Shown here: positions 1 to 8,207 of the stretch, in pieces | How positions within the stretch are numbered: position 1 is the first letter of the stretch | Layout of the letters: the number at the start of each line of letters is the position of its first letter | Virus record (IMG/VR): IMGVR_UViG_3300050821_006235 | Span: 1 to 64,000 of that record | Direction: 5' to 3' (one strand) | Length of the DNA: 64,000 nucleotides | From: a virus | The notes under the pieces: model-generated | What the model was told of the DNA's origin: nothing | The model's input: only the letters and a program-made list of their open reading frames with translations | Databases searched by the model: none | Program-made: the position numbers and the translations under genes

Positions 1-26
1 GCCTTGCGCGGTCGGGGGGAAGTCGG

Positions 27-296
27 TCAGCGGTCAGCGGCCCCCGTCGAATCGGCGGGGGCCGTTCGCTCGTTCTCGTTGCGGAACAGCTCCAGCACCT
101 CGCCAGCGGGGACGACACCGAGAGTGATCAGGTCGCCGACATCCGCGCCGCACTCGTGGTCAACCCGGTGGGCCCGCTTGCAGGGCGTGCAGCGGCGGAC
201 CTCGGTGACGGTGAAGATCAGCCCGTTGCCGCTGATCGCGAGACCGGGATTGCGAGACGCGATCGCGGCCGTCTGTGCTTCGGTGAGCAGGCTCAT
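27..296 (-). CDS. Small Cys/His-motif protein, function unknown
   Basis: 89 aa. The ATG at 296 overlaps the stop of the HNH gene upstream by 4 nt (ATGA), so the two are probably translationally coupled. C36, C39, H43, H47 and C49 sit in one short stretch and could hold a zinc ion (inference). It is the last gene of the leftward early operon that remains in the window. I do not recognise a family. Confidence 0.7.
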   Translation of the reverse strand: MSLLTEAQTAAIASRNPGLAISGNGLIFTVTEVRRCTPCKRAHRVDHECGADVGDLITLGVVPAGEVLELFRNENERTAPADSTGAADR

Positions 297-760
297 GCCG
301 CACCGCCCCAGGAGTGCTCCATCAGTCCCAGGTCGTACGCCCAGTCCGGCCCCTGCTGGATCTCCGAATGGCAGGGGCCGCATAGCGGAACCATGTTCGC
401 CGGGTCCGTGATGGACCCGCCGCGGGCTCGGGTCAGCGGCTCGTGCACGTCGCGGGCCATCGACGTGCAGCCGGGCCGGGCGCATCGCGGGTTGCGGCCA
501 AACGTGGCCAGGGCGACCGCGCGGCGCACCTTGTTCTCGGCCTTCCGCCGGCTGCTCATCGGGCCGATCTCGGTTGCGCGGATCAGGGTCGCGGACGGCA
601 TCGGGTCGGCGATGTGCCACTGATCGCGCCCGCACTTGACGACGTCGGTGGGCATCTCGGAGCGCAGGGCGAGGGACTGAATCTTCGCGAGGGCGCGCTC
701 TGCCGCTGCCTGCGAGTCGTACGCCCTGGTGCCGCACGCGCACTTGAGTTGGAGGCTCAC
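293..760 (-). CDS. HNH endonuclease
   Basis: 155 aa from a GTG at 760 that overlaps the preceding stop (GTGA). The C-terminal half carries an HNH/McrA-type nuclease core: C93 and C98, H106 in DVHEPL, N122, then C127-x2-C130-H131. These are the usual metal-binding and catalytic positions. The N-terminal 80 residues are unassigned. The gene follows the RDF and the PD-(D/E)XK nuclease in the same operon, so a phage DNA-processing role is more likely than homing, but homing is not excluded. Confidence 0.8.
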   Translation of the reverse strand: MSLQLKCACGTRAYDSQAAAERALAKIQSLALRSEMPTDVVKCGRDQWHIADPMPSATLIRATEIGPMSSRRKAENKVRRAVALATFGRNPRCARPGCTSMARDVHEPLTRARGGSITDPANMVPLCGPCHSEIQQGPDWAYDLGLMEHSWGGAA

Positions 761-1104
761 GGGGTCACCCCCGAACGGGCCAGGGACACCTCAGCGCGGA
801 CGGTGGAAGCCAGCGTGCGGCCCACGTCGATACGGGCATGCAGGGCGCGGATGTGCTCCCTCTGGAGCCGCACCAGACCAGCGGCCTTCCCCCAGATGCG
901 CCACTCCGCATCGCAGTCCAGGATCGCGATCTGCTTGCGGTCCTCAACCGAGCCGGCCGCCTCCCTGAAGACCCGCGCGTACTTCACCTTGAAGTCGCCT
1001 TCGGCATCGACGGCGACGACCTCGTACTCGCCCATCGCCTTGACGGCCTTGTCGAGTTCGACGCCGAGACCTCCGAGGTGATCGGCGATCTGGTGCGGCA
1101 ACAT
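757..1104 (-). CDS. Conserved-looking early phage protein, unknown function
   Basis: 115 aa. The start overlaps the RDF stop at 1104 and the stop overlaps the HNH start, so it is tightly coupled in the operon. No Cys motif, signal peptide or membrane segment. The middle is acidic then basic and the C-terminal half looks helical. Its place directly after the RDF suggests a DNA transaction role, but nothing in the residues proves it. Confidence 0.75.
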   Translation of the reverse strand: MLPHQIADHLGGLGVELDKAVKAMGEYEVVAVDAEGDFKVKYARVFREAAGSVEDRKQIAILDCDAEWRIWGKAAGLVRLQREHIRALHARIDVGRTLASTVRAEVSLARSGVTP

Positions 1105-2213
1105 CAGCCCTCACCACCCTCGGCGATCTCTTCGGGGGCGTAGTGCAGCGGGTTGTCGTCGTCCTCGACGTGGCCGGCCACGTCGGCGGCCTGCTGGCGT
1201 TCTGGAGATGCGGTCGGCGCGAGTTCCCGCCAGCAGGTGTGCAGGAACGGGCGAAGCTCCTCCCACGTCTCGCCGTCGACGCACACGAGGTCGTCGTCCA
1301 AGCCGTCGGCGTGGGCCTGAACCCCGAGCGCCTTGATCTCCTCCTGTGTGGTCGCCCGTGCGGCCCGGTCGGCGATCTGCTGGGACGTCAACGGCTTCAC
1401 GACGGGCTCGACTGGCGGTCGCGGCGCGGTCGGTCCGGGCGAGCCGCTCGTCAGTGCGCGGCGCTGCTCACCCGGTGCCGGAGGGAGCTGCGCGGTGATA
1501 CCGCCAGCGCTCAACGCTCCAGAGGCGATCTCCCGGAACGTCGACATGATCTCCAGCACCGGGACGGGAAAGTTCTTGGTCGTCCCGCCAGCGACCCGCT
1601 TGCGCTGTTCGATCCGCAGAGTCGCGGGCAGGAACACGCCCTGGTCGCGGGCGACCTGCATGATCGCGGCGGCGTCGCCGATCTCCACAGCCGCGTTGTA
1701 GGACCCGGTGTCGAGACGGAACACTCCGATGCCGGGCAGGTCCGGGATCATCACCGAGATCCGGGTGATCGCCTTGCACGCCTGCGGCGGGTTCATTGAG
1801 GCGAGCCGGGCGCGTTCCCTCGCTGCGGCCTCAACGACTTCGAGGTCTTCGGGGTCGTCGGCGTGCGGGCACAGGCACGGCCCGCCGGTGATCTGGTTGA
1901 CGCGGGAATCGCAGCGTCTAACCGCTCCGCCCCGGTTCCACATCTCGTAGTTCTGGCTGACGACCTGGTCGCGGGGCGGCACGGTCACGCCGATCGCGCT
2001 CTGCCCGGTGATGACCTCGAACTCGCCGTTCCAGTCCTTGACGGTCCCGCCGTACAACTCTGCGATCGCGTCGGCGGCATACCGGGAGGTGGTGGTGAAT
2101 CGGAACGTGTCGAGCTTGGCCGGCCGGGTCTTCCCGTTGCCGGTGGCGACCTGCTGGCCTATGCGGATTCGCCCGATCTGCTGGCCGCGGCGCTGTACAT
2201 CGAGGAGCGGCAT
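1104..2213 (-). CDS. Recombination directionality factor, Gp3-like
   Basis: 369 aa. The N-terminal 200 residues match my memory of the phiC31/phiBT1 Gp3-like RDF family: an opening RIGQQVATGNGKTRPAKLDT block, then AELYGG, then a Cys-rich CDSRVNQITGGPCLCPHA segment, then a conserved LPGIGVFRLDTGSY block. The C-terminal 130 residues are Pro-rich and then acidic. RDFs bind the cognate large serine integrase and switch it from integration to excision. The integrase encoded at 9224-10813 is the obvious partner. The gene lies between the PD-(D/E)XK nuclease and a 115-aa unknown. Confidence 0.82.
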   Translation of the reverse strand: MPLLDVQRRGQQIGRIRIGQQVATGNGKTRPAKLDTFRFTTTSRYAADAIAELYGGTVKDWNGEFEVITGQSAIGVTVPPRDQVVSQNYEMWNRGGAVRRCDSRVNQITGGPCLCPHADDPEDLEVVEAAARERARLASMNPPQACKAITRISVMIPDLPGIGVFRLDTGSYNAAVEIGDAAAIMQVARDQGVFLPATLRIEQRKRVAGGTTKNFPVPVLEIMSTFREIASGALSAGGITAQLPPAPGEQRRALTSGSPGPTAPRPPVEPVVKPLTSQQIADRAARATTQEEIKALGVQAHADGLDDDLVCVDGETWEELRPFLHTCWRELAPTASPERQQAADVAGHVEDDDNPLHYAPEEIAEGGEG

Positions 2214-2214
2214 G

Positions 2215-3366
2215 TCAGGCCACCTGTCCGGCCATTACGGCCTCGTCGGAAAAGGTGAGTGCGTGGTCGGCGAGCATCTGGCGGATGGTGCCGAGGGTCT
2301 TCTCCCCGATGCCCTTGACCGCGAGGATCTCGGCGGCGGTCATCATGGCGACCTCGTCCACATCGGCCAGGCCGGCCCGGATGAGGGGTGTGAGGACCCG
2401 CCCGTAGCCCTCCCCGTCAAGGTCGCAAAGCCGGGGCGCGGGCATGCTGCCGTCAGGGTTGAGCGGGTAGGCGACGTGGCCCGGCTTGGACCGCACCTCG
2501 GAACGGCCGTGCTCGATCTCCACGGCCCGCCGGAACCGGTTCCATGCCTTCGCGTCATCGGCGGCGGAGATCGGCATGAGCCGGTAGCCGCCCTCGTGCT
2601 CGGGGCGGAGGTGGAGGATCGCGCCCGCGTCGGTGGCGGGCATCGCCACGATCTGGCCCTGCGGCAGGCGCGCTTCGAGCATCCGCCGGTACGCGGCGAG
2701 CTGCTCCCGCACGGTGACGTCCAGGTTCTTGCCGGTCTTGATGTCGACGCAGAGGACCAGCACCTTGCCGGGCGCCCGCACCATCCACCCGTCCGGGGTG
2801 AGCGCCACGTCCCGCAACACGATGATCATGTCGAGGGTTCCGGCGATACCGAGGACCAGGTTGTACACGGTCATCTCGGCGGCCTCGAACGTCGGGGCGA
2901 AGTCAGTCACGAAGTTCAGGAACCCCGTGACCATCCAGTCCACGACCCGGTCCAGCGGCTCGCCGTCGTAGTCCGCGCCGACCAGATGGTCGGGCAGGTC
3001 CGGCAGCGCGATGTCCGCGCCCGTACCTTCCGGGGAGGCGGCCCACAGGATCAGCGCCTCAGAGACCGCGTGCACGTAGCTGCCCGCGTCCGCCTTGCGC
3101 TCCCGCAGGAGCTTCGCCTGGTCCTTCACCAAGTCGATGGCGGCACGCCGGCCCTCCGCCTTCACGACCTCGGCGATCAGGTCGAGGTTGGCGACGGCGA
3201 ACTCCGCGGCGAGCTTCGCGGCCCACACGGTCAGGAACGGCTTGCCGACCGTGGCGGAAAGGATCGTGGTCACGGAGGTGAGCAGGTCCCCGGTAATAGG
3301 GTGCGGGTAGTGCCGGTTGCCGTCGTCGGAGGTCGTGTGGACCTCGGTGATGGTCTCGGTCGTCAC
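2215..3366 (-). CDS. PD-(D/E)XK nuclease, RecB/Cas4 type
   Basis: 383 aa, starting at a GTG (3366) that overlaps the stop of the upstream gene as GTGA. The motifs are ordered as in RecB/AddB/Cas4 nucleases: GTLD with D179, DIKTGK with D208 and K210, then Q222-x3-Y226. The C-terminal KGIGEKTLGTI is a helix-hairpin-helix-like DNA-binding element. It would cut or resect DNA in a metal-dependent way during phage replication or recombination. No separate single-strand annealing protein was recognised nearby. Confidence 0.85.
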   Translation of the reverse strand: MTTETITEVHTTSDDGNRHYPHPITGDLLTSVTTILSATVGKPFLTVWAAKLAAEFAVANLDLIAEVVKAEGRRAAIDLVKDQAKLLRERKADAGSYVHAVSEALILWAASPEGTGADIALPDLPDHLVGADYDGEPLDRVVDWMVTGFLNFVTDFAPTFEAAEMTVYNLVLGIAGTLDMIIVLRDVALTPDGWMVRAPGKVLVLCVDIKTGKNLDVTVREQLAAYRRMLEARLPQGQIVAMPATDAGAILHLRPEHEGGYRLMPISAADDAKAWNRFRRAVEIEHGRSEVRSKPGHVAYPLNPDGSMPAPRLCDLDGEGYGRVLTPLIRAGLADVDEVAMMTAAEILAVKGIGEKTLGTIRQMLADHALTFSDEAVMAGQVA

Positions 3367-4118
3367 GCGCCGACCCCGATGGCCTCGATCAGCTCGGCGG
3401 CGGCGGACGCGGCCCGCCAGTGCTCGGCCCGGTCTCCGAGGGTCTGCGCGGTCTCCGCACGGATCACGAGCGACCCGAGGGTGAGCCAGTCCGCCTCGCG
3501 GACCTTGGTGAGGGGCTTGGGCACCCACACGACGCAGTTGCCGCAGTCGTCGCCGAACGGGTGGTGGGAGCTGATCCCTGCGAGGACGTTGAGGGCGCGG
3601 TCACGCTGGGCGCTGAGCTTGTCGTCGTCGTGCCAGAACGGGTCTTCGCGCCCTTCCCGCAGCGCGGTGCACGTCACGTCGGCGGACACGAACAGGTCGA
3701 GCCAGTTCTCGCGGGTGCACCCGAAGTCCGTGGTGTAGCGGGTGAACTTCAAGCCCGCCACGGTGGACACGGCGGCGACGGCCGCGCCCTTGGCCTCCAG
3801 CGCCGGGATGTCGGTGTCGTCGAGCAGGTCGGGCGCCAGCAGGCGGAGCAGGTCGAGGGCTTCGTGCTCGTCGAACTCCTCGCCGAGGTAGGCCTCGACG
3901 GTCTCCTCGACCAGGTCGCGGGCCGCCTTGTTGCGGCGCCGCTTGTCGGGCACCCAGTCGGCGATGGGCCGGGTGACGACCTCGCCGACGATGTCGGACT
4001 GGAGCAGGGTCCGCATGACCTCGATGAGGTCGTCGTCGGTGTGGACGGGCTCGACGATGTCGTCCCCGTTGCGGCGGTACCGGATCGCGGTCTCGGTCTC
4101 GGTCTCGGTGATGGTCAT
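3363..4118 (-). CDS. Unknown 251-aa early protein, partner of the nuclease
   Basis: 251 aa. The start overlaps the stop of the small HTH gene (ATGA) and the stop overlaps the nuclease start. The N-terminus has a Thr-Glu run (TETETETA). A late segment with DDCGNCVVW carries a CxxC. Otherwise the protein is acidic and helical. Tight coupling to the PD-(D/E)XK gene suggests both act together on DNA. I do not recognise a family. Confidence 0.75.
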   Translation of the reverse strand: MTITETETETAIRYRRNGDDIVEPVHTDDDLIEVMRTLLQSDIVGEVVTRPIADWVPDKRRRNKAARDLVEETVEAYLGEEFDEHEALDLLRLLAPDLLDDTDIPALEAKGAAVAAVSTVAGLKFTRYTTDFGCTRENWLDLFVSADVTCTALREGREDPFWHDDDKLSAQRDRALNVLAGISSHHPFGDDCGNCVVWVPKPLTKVREADWLTLGSLVIRAETAQTLGDRAEHWRAASAAAELIEAIGVGA

Positions 4119-4330
4119 GCACCGCTCCTTGCGTTGATCGTGTTGCGGGCGATGTAGTTCTCGATCGAGGCGCGGGAGATGCGGAACGGCGAGTTCTTGG
4201 CGGGGCCCTTCATGGCCACCAGCTCGCCGTTCTCGATCAACTTCGTGACGGTCACGCGAGACATCCGCAGCAACTCGCGGGTCTCTGCCATGGAGAGGAA
4301 CACGTCACTCGCCTCGGTTCTCATGTACAT
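4115..4330 (-). CDS. Excisionase/MerR-type small HTH protein
   Basis: 71 aa, ATG at 4330 (second ATG at 4324). The segment from LSMAETRELL to ENYIAR is a helix-turn-helix of the excisionase/DNA-binding helix_17 kind. It is the first gene of a leftward operon and lies opposite the HTH gene at 4416. The 85-bp gap carries repeated TGTACA sites. Since the integrase is a serine type with its own RDF, a regulatory role fits better than true excisionase activity. Confidence 0.8.
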   Translation of the reverse strand: MYMRTEASDVFLSMAETRELLRMSRVTVTKLIENGELVAMKGPAKNSPFRISRASIENYIARNTINARSGA

Positions 4331-4415
4331 AGTCTATCCAACTCTGTACAGCTCTAGGCAAGGGGATTACCGGATTACCTTTGTCCATTTCGATGCAGCT
4401 CTGTACAACTGAGGG
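4324..4415. promoter_or_regulatory. Divergent operator region with three TGTACA sites
   Basis: TGTACA palindromes occur at 4324-4329, 4345-4350 and 4402-4407. The last two share wider flanks (CTCTGTACAGCT and CTCTGTACAACT), and the first two centres are 21 bp apart, two helical turns. A perfect tandem GGATTACC repeat lies at 4364-4379. The region separates the divergent HTH genes at 4115-4330 and 4416-4730, so these are likely binding sites for one or both products. Confidence 0.6.
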
Positions 4416-4730
4416 GTGACCGAACGAGGCCCCGCCGCACCCTGGTACGACCGGGTCGTCGCCGAACTCGCCCAGCAGGGCCAGAGCAAGAGCTGGCTGA
4501 ACCGCCGCAGTGGCGTCTCTCGCGCCACCATCGAGAACTGGGCGACGCAGCCCAAGCCACCGCAGGCCGGGACGGTCGCAGCCGTCGCCGACGTACTCCG
4601 CATCCCACGGGAAGAGGCCGCGAGGCTGGCCGGGCTGCCCGTGAACGTACTCACCGCCGTCGTAGCCGACCTCGCGGCCGTGAGCGATGAGGACCTCGCG
4701 GCCGAAGTGCTGCGGCGCATGAAGCGCTGA
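4416..4730 (+). CDS. Cro/CI-type HTH regulator
   Basis: 104 aa from a GTG at 4416, just after GAGGG. Residues about 25-70 form an XRE-like HTH: QSKSWLNRRSGVSRATIENW, then a run of helices. The C-terminal tail is helical and may mediate dimerisation. It stands alone rightward between two leftward gene blocks, the typical place of an early-gene repressor. Confidence 0.8.
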   Translation: MTERGPAAPWYDRVVAELAQQGQSKSWLNRRSGVSRATIENWATQPKPPQAGTVAAVADVLRIPREEAARLAGLPVNVLTAVVADLAAVSDEDLAAEVLRRMKR

Positions 4731-4744
4731 CCCCGCCGGCGCTC

Positions 4745-4939
4745 TCACGACCCACCCGCTTTCGGCCCGACCGGCGGGATGTGAGCCGCTAGCCACCCGT
4801 CGAACAGGACGTCACCACGCGCCTTGAACCGGCCGTACTCCGCCCACTGGGCTTCCGTCATGGACGCTGTACGCCGGTCACGGTCGGCGCGGCCCCGGAC
4901 CGGCCACATGGTCGGCTCAGCGCCGATACGGCCGATCAC
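4745..4939 (-). CDS. Small unknown protein
   Basis: 64 aa. The ATG at 4939 overlaps the preceding stop (ATGA). It is basic in the first half, with one Trp-rich helix (TEAQWAEYGRF). It is the last gene of the leftward block that starts at 7284 and runs convergent to the HTH gene at 4416. Function unknown. Confidence 0.6.
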   Translation of the reverse strand: MIGRIGAEPTMWPVRGRADRDRRTASMTEAQWAEYGRFKARGDVLFDGWLAAHIPPVGPKAGGS

Positions 4940-5223
4940 CGGGTCACCGCCTGTCCGCCGGACACGGCCATCAGCGCCCCGTTAGGACGGCAGTGCGGGA
5001 CCGACCCGGACGCCGCGTACACCCCGTACTGGGCTCGGGTCAGCCACTCCCTGGTGGCCCCGCACTTACGGCACATCAGCCTTCTGACCGGCACATGGCC
5101 GACCAGGGCGTTGACGACCGAGCAAGGCCCGGCCATGGCTCGCGGGTACGCCGTCCACGCCAGCTCGACCACGATCATCAGCCGGTCTGCGACCGCATGG
5201 GCTCGGGACTCGTAGATGGGCAT
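4936..5223 (-). CDS. Small protein with a zinc-knuckle motif
   Basis: 95 aa from the ATG at 5223. A CRKCG CxxC pair sits near the middle and a further Cys lies near the C-terminus. The N-terminal half is a helix rich in Ala and Val. It overlaps both neighbours by a few bases, so translation is coupled. Function unknown. Confidence 0.65.
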   Translation of the reverse strand: MPIYESRAHAVADRLMIVVELAWTAYPRAMAGPCSVVNALVGHVPVRRLMCRKCGATREWLTRAQYGVYAASGSVPHCRPNGALMAVSGGQAVTR

Positions 5224-5441
5224 CAGGCACCGCCCAGCGCCCGCAGCGCAGCAGAGGCGCTGTCGAAGATCCGCCCATATTCGGCACGGATCGTCCGATG
5301 CCGGGCTAGTGCGGAGGACGCCCCCGTCTTGGTGAGTCCTCCGTCCGAGAACTCGACCAGGAGCTGTACCGCCTCGCCTTCGCCCATCAGGCCGGAGGCG
5401 ACAGCGGAGCCGAGCATCTCGATCTGGTCCACGAGGTTCAT
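5223..5441 (-). CDS. Small helical protein
   Basis: 72 aa. I chose the ATG at 5441, which overlaps the preceding stop (TGATG), over longer upstream extensions that read only Arg-rich shadow sequence. It is predicted helical with no Cys or membrane segment. Function unknown. Confidence 0.65.
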   Translation of the reverse strand: MNLVDQIEMLGSAVASGLMGEGEAVQLLVEFSDGGLTKTGASSALARHRTIRAEYGRIFDSASAALRALGGA

Positions 5442-5710
5442 CAGGCGCCGCCCAGCGAGATCCACGCGGCGTCGGCACCGGCAGCGCGGGCGACGAGTTG
5501 CGCGTCGTAGTTCCCGCAGAACAGCAGGGCGTGATGCCACGCTCGCGCCGACTCCTCAGAGCCGCGCACATCCACGTGGTCCCACTCGGTGCGGTACTGG
5601 TGGCGGACACCCCACTCCGTCGCGACGTCGGCGCGTAGGGGGTTGGGGCGCGGGAGCACTGGGAGCGGGGCGACACCCGCCCATGTCTTCGTGGACACGA
5701 CGTGCCTCAT
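5441..5710 (-). CDS. Small unknown phage protein
   Basis: 89 aa from ATG at 5710, overlapping the upstream stop (ATGA). It has several Trp and His residues. It belongs to the coupled leftward run 7284 to 4745. No family recognised. Confidence 0.65.
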   Translation of the reverse strand: MRHVVSTKTWAGVAPLPVLPRPNPLRADVATEWGVRHQYRTEWDHVDVRGSEESARAWHHALLFCGNYDAQLVARAAGADAAWISLGGA

Positions 5711-6012
5711 CGGGCCACCGTCCCGCCGCGCTCACGGGTGGCTGCGTCCACCAGGGCCAGCGCCGCGCCGTGCGGGTTCAGCCGGTGCCCGTCCCCTGCC
5801 GGACCGGCGGTCGCCATGAGCGCGGCCACCAGCCCGCCCAGGACCGCTTCCGCCTTTGCCCGGTACTCCGTCGCCAAGGTCGGCCGGTTCACGCTGGGAA
5901 GGTCGCACCGCCACGCCGCAGCCTCGAAGTCCGCGACCTTGTCCGCGATCGCCGACAGCGCCAGATCCAGCGGGGACGGCGGGCTGTTCTCCGGGGTCTG
6001 TACCGTGTTCAT
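5707..6012 (-). CDS. Small unknown protein
   Basis: 101 aa from ATG at 6012, preceded by GAGAGGAAG, a good ribosome binding site. The centre is Ala-rich and helical and the tail is charged. It lies 80 nt after the stop of the gene ending at 6093, so it may start a sub-operon. No family recognised. Confidence 0.65.
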   Translation of the reverse strand: MNTVQTPENSPPSPLDLALSAIADKVADFEAAAWRCDLPSVNRPTLATEYRAKAEAVLGGLVAALMATAGPAGDGHRLNPHGAALALVDAATRERGGTVAR

Positions 6013-6092
6013 GGGCCGACTTCCTCTCTTCGTTGGTGGTGGTTGTCGGTTCTGGCCCCGGTCGGCGCGTCCACGCTGGCCGGGGCCGCGGT

Positions 6093-6335
6093 CTAAGCGG
6101 CTCGGGTCTTGCCGGCCCGCTGTTTCTCGGCCGCTACCTGCTCGGCCTGGTGCTCGCGGGCGAACGCCGGCCAGTTGGGGTAGGCGGCTTTGAGTGCGAG
6201 GCCGATGTCGGAGCCTCGGGGGATGTCGGGGGCGGCGTCTGCGCACCGCCCGGAGGCTTCCCAGGCGGCTTCGTATGCCTTGAGCTCGTGGCCGGGCATC
6301 CCGGAGGTGTCCCACGGGAGGGTCGACTCGCTCAT
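6093..6335 (-). CDS. Small unknown protein downstream of the antirepressor
   Basis: 80 aa. The ATG at 6335 overlaps the antirepressor stop by 4 nt (ATGA). It is acidic at the start and ends in a basic helical segment (EKQRAGKTRAA). Coupling to the antirepressor suggests early expression. Function unknown. Confidence 0.65.
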   Translation of the reverse strand: MSESTLPWDTSGMPGHELKAYEAAWEASGRCADAAPDIPRGSDIGLALKAAYPNWPAFAREHQAEQVAAEKQRAGKTRAA

Positions 6336-7030
6336 GCGGCACCGCCGATCTCAAGCTGGGTCGGGGCATCGTCGACAGGCGTGACGTCCAGCCGGGACTG
6401 AACGAAGCCCAGAGCTTCGAGGTTGGTGAAGGTGTCGTACGCCTTCGCGGCGAGCAGCGCGACGGCCGCCGGACTGACCATCCACGCCGTGCCAGAGAAG
6501 CAGAACGAGCGGGCAAACGCGGCGAACGGTGTCCCGTCCTGCCGCAGCACTCCGGCGGCGCGGAGGGTTCTGGTGAGCGTGACGACCGACATGTTGATGC
6601 CGTGCCGCTGCCGGATGACCGCTGCCATCTCCGCCCATGTGAACGCGATCGGCTCGTACGGGGCGACGACTCGCGGGTTGAACGCCCTGCCCTGGGTCCA
6701 GTACGCCTCAATCGCGTCGGCGATCTCGGCCTGATAGGCGATCAGCTTGGGTCGGACATGCTCCGCCACGCGGTTCTCGTCGACGGTGGCCAGCAGCATG
6801 AGGAAGGTGCGGACGTCGACCACGACCATGTCGCGGGCCTTGCCGTCGGCTCCAACCGTTGCCGCTAGGGCAACGGTTGCCCATGACCTGCCTTCGAGCT
6901 TGCGGAACTGGCGGGCGTAGCTCAGGCCCAACGCATCAATGGCCGGGCGCAGGACGATGTGCGGCTTGCCGCTGACGTTGACCAACAGGACGCGGTCGCC
7001 GTGGAAGTCGAAGCTCTGGACCTCGGTCAT
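6332..7030 (-). CDS. Phage antirepressor
   Basis: 232 aa from the ATG at 7030 (overlaps the HTH stop, ATGA). Residues about 5-118 match the phage antirepressor N-terminal domain (P22_AR_N-like): FHGDRVLLVNVSGKPHIVL, an LGLSYARQFRKL segment, then VVDVRTFLMLLATVDENRV and an acidic IADAIEAYW helix. The C-terminal half has an HTH-like segment and ends Pro-rich. Such proteins inactivate the prophage repressor on induction. The nearest repressor candidate is at 7493-7999. Confidence 0.85.
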   Translation of the reverse strand: MTEVQSFDFHGDRVLLVNVSGKPHIVLRPAIDALGLSYARQFRKLEGRSWATVALAATVGADGKARDMVVVDVRTFLMLLATVDENRVAEHVRPKLIAYQAEIADAIEAYWTQGRAFNPRVVAPYEPIAFTWAEMAAVIRQRHGINMSVVTLTRTLRAAGVLRQDGTPFAAFARSFCFSGTAWMVSPAAVALLAAKAYDTFTNLEALGFVQSRLDVTPVDDAPTQLEIGGAA

Positions 7031-7284
7031 GACGCCTGCCTGACGGGAACCGCGTGCTTGACGACCTCGAAGAGGTCCTCGAACTGACGGCCCGGCATGG
7101 CGGCCAAGACTGCGGCTATGAAGTCCTCTGTGACCTTGGTGCGACCGCGCAGCAGGCGGCTGACGTAGGCATCGGAGTGCCTGAACTCCTGCGCCTGCCT
7201 GGCCTGAGTGGTCCAGCCCTCGAACTCGCAGTACCGCAGGTACTGGGTGAGCCTGAGCTGTACGCGCGGCTCTATTTGCTCCAT
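7027..7284 (-). CDS. Small HTH protein, Cro-like
   Basis: 85 aa, ATG at 7284. The centre has an HTH pattern (ARQAQEFRHSDAYVSRLLRG) followed by a helix ending in FEDLFEVV. It is the first gene of the leftward operon and divergent from the XRE repressor at 7493, the classic cro position. It is coupled to the antirepressor by an ATGA overlap. Confidence 0.8.
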   Translation of the reverse strand: MEQIEPRVQLRLTQYLRYCEFEGWTTQARQAQEFRHSDAYVSRLLRGRTKVTEDFIAAVLAAMPGRQFEDLFEVVKHAVPVRQAS

Positions 7285-7492
7285 GGCAAGAACCTATTGT
7301 GTTTGCCCGTCGGCACGCAACCCTTTCGCCAAGGGTCGCCAGAATTCGCACCCTTGTTCCAAGTGAGGGATGTTCTCGCAGGCCACTGGGCTTTCCGCCT
7401 CAGTGTCCGCTTACTTGCCACCTAGCAAAGATCAACAATGTATATCCGCAGGTCATCGACACTTGCTCCCCAGCAAGCTAAAGTCTGCGAAC
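7285..7492. promoter_or_regulatory. Divergent switch region with CTTGC-N6-GCAA sites
   Basis: The 208-bp gap between the Cro-like gene and the XRE repressor holds two similar inverted repeats. One is CTTGC at 7414-7418 with GCAA at 7425-7428. The other is CTTGCT at 7462-7467 with AGCAAG at 7472-7477, a perfect 6-bp arm pair 48 bp further right. A looser GGCAA/TTGCC pair lies at 7285-7289 and 7303-7307, over the leftward start. These look like repressor operators. Confidence 0.6.
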
Positions 7493-7999
7493 GTGGGCGA
7501 CCAGGAGAGCTTTGGCGCGTGGCTCCGGCGTGAGATGACTACCCAGGGCTACGACGTCGACTCACCGCGCGGCGGTGGTCGCACGACCCTTGCCGCCGAG
7601 TCCGGTGTATCGATCTCGATCATCTCCAGGATCCTGACCGGCGAGAGGGCGGCGGAGGTCGACACTCTCCGCAAGATCGGCAGGGTTCTCGGCTACGACA
7701 TCATCCAGATGATGATCCACGCCGGGTTGATCGAGTACACAGAGGTCTCCGCCACCGAGCCCACGACTGGCGAGCGGGAGCCCCTCCGAAACCCGGGCGA
7801 CCTCGGCGACGACATCCCGTTCAACTCGTTGAAGCCGTGGGAACGGCGCCTCCTGATGATCACGGAAATCCCACCGGAGCAGCGCATTAAGATCCTCACC
7901 ATCGCCCGGTGGGAGCTACGGGAGATGCCCGCCGGGAACCCGGTGCCGGCCGATCAGCCGGCGTCGCTCGCCGACCGGCGCCAGAACGGCCCTTCGTAG
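7493..7999 (+). CDS. XRE-family repressor
   Basis: 168 aa from a GTG at 7493. Upstream in-frame codons exist, but they run through the operator repeats, so this start is preferred. Residues about 30-85 are an XRE-type HTH (TLAAESGVSISIISRILTGE). The C-terminal half has the pattern LKPWERRLLMITEIPPEQR and ends disordered. It is divergent from the Cro-like and antirepressor genes and is the best candidate for the lysogeny repressor. Confidence 0.75.
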   Translation: MGDQESFGAWLRREMTTQGYDVDSPRGGGRTTLAAESGVSISIISRILTGERAAEVDTLRKIGRVLGYDIIQMMIHAGLIEYTEVSATEPTTGEREPLRNPGDLGDDIPFNSLKPWERRLLMITEIPPEQRIKILTIARWELREMPAGNPVPADQPASLADRRQNGPS

Positions 8000-8207
8000 G
8001 CCAGTGCCGCCGTCGACGTTTCGAAGGTCATTTACCTACGGCGAAGAACAGACCGGATATAACAAGTAGGTTACGGATGCTTAAATGCAGTGACACCCAC
8101 ACGCCCGGAAGCGCTGAATGATGGTCCCTGATGTCGGAGCGGGCTAAGCACGGACGCTCGCGACGGGGGCCTCCCCGCCCACGGTCGCGACAGGGACGTA
8201 GACGTAA
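8000..8207. other. Intergenic region, relatively AT-rich
   Basis: 208 bp between the repressor and the membrane-protein gene, with a stretch (about 8020-8105) visibly richer in A and T than its surroundings. ACCTAC at 8034-8039 and GTAGGT at 8066-8071 form an inverted repeat. GGATATAAC near 8054 could be part of a promoter. I see no small gene or RNA here. Confidence 0.4.

Noticed and set aside
2008-3738. 576-codon rightward frame opposite the nuclease
   Set aside because: Low-complexity shadow of the RDF and PD-(D/E)XK genes, which have clear motifs.
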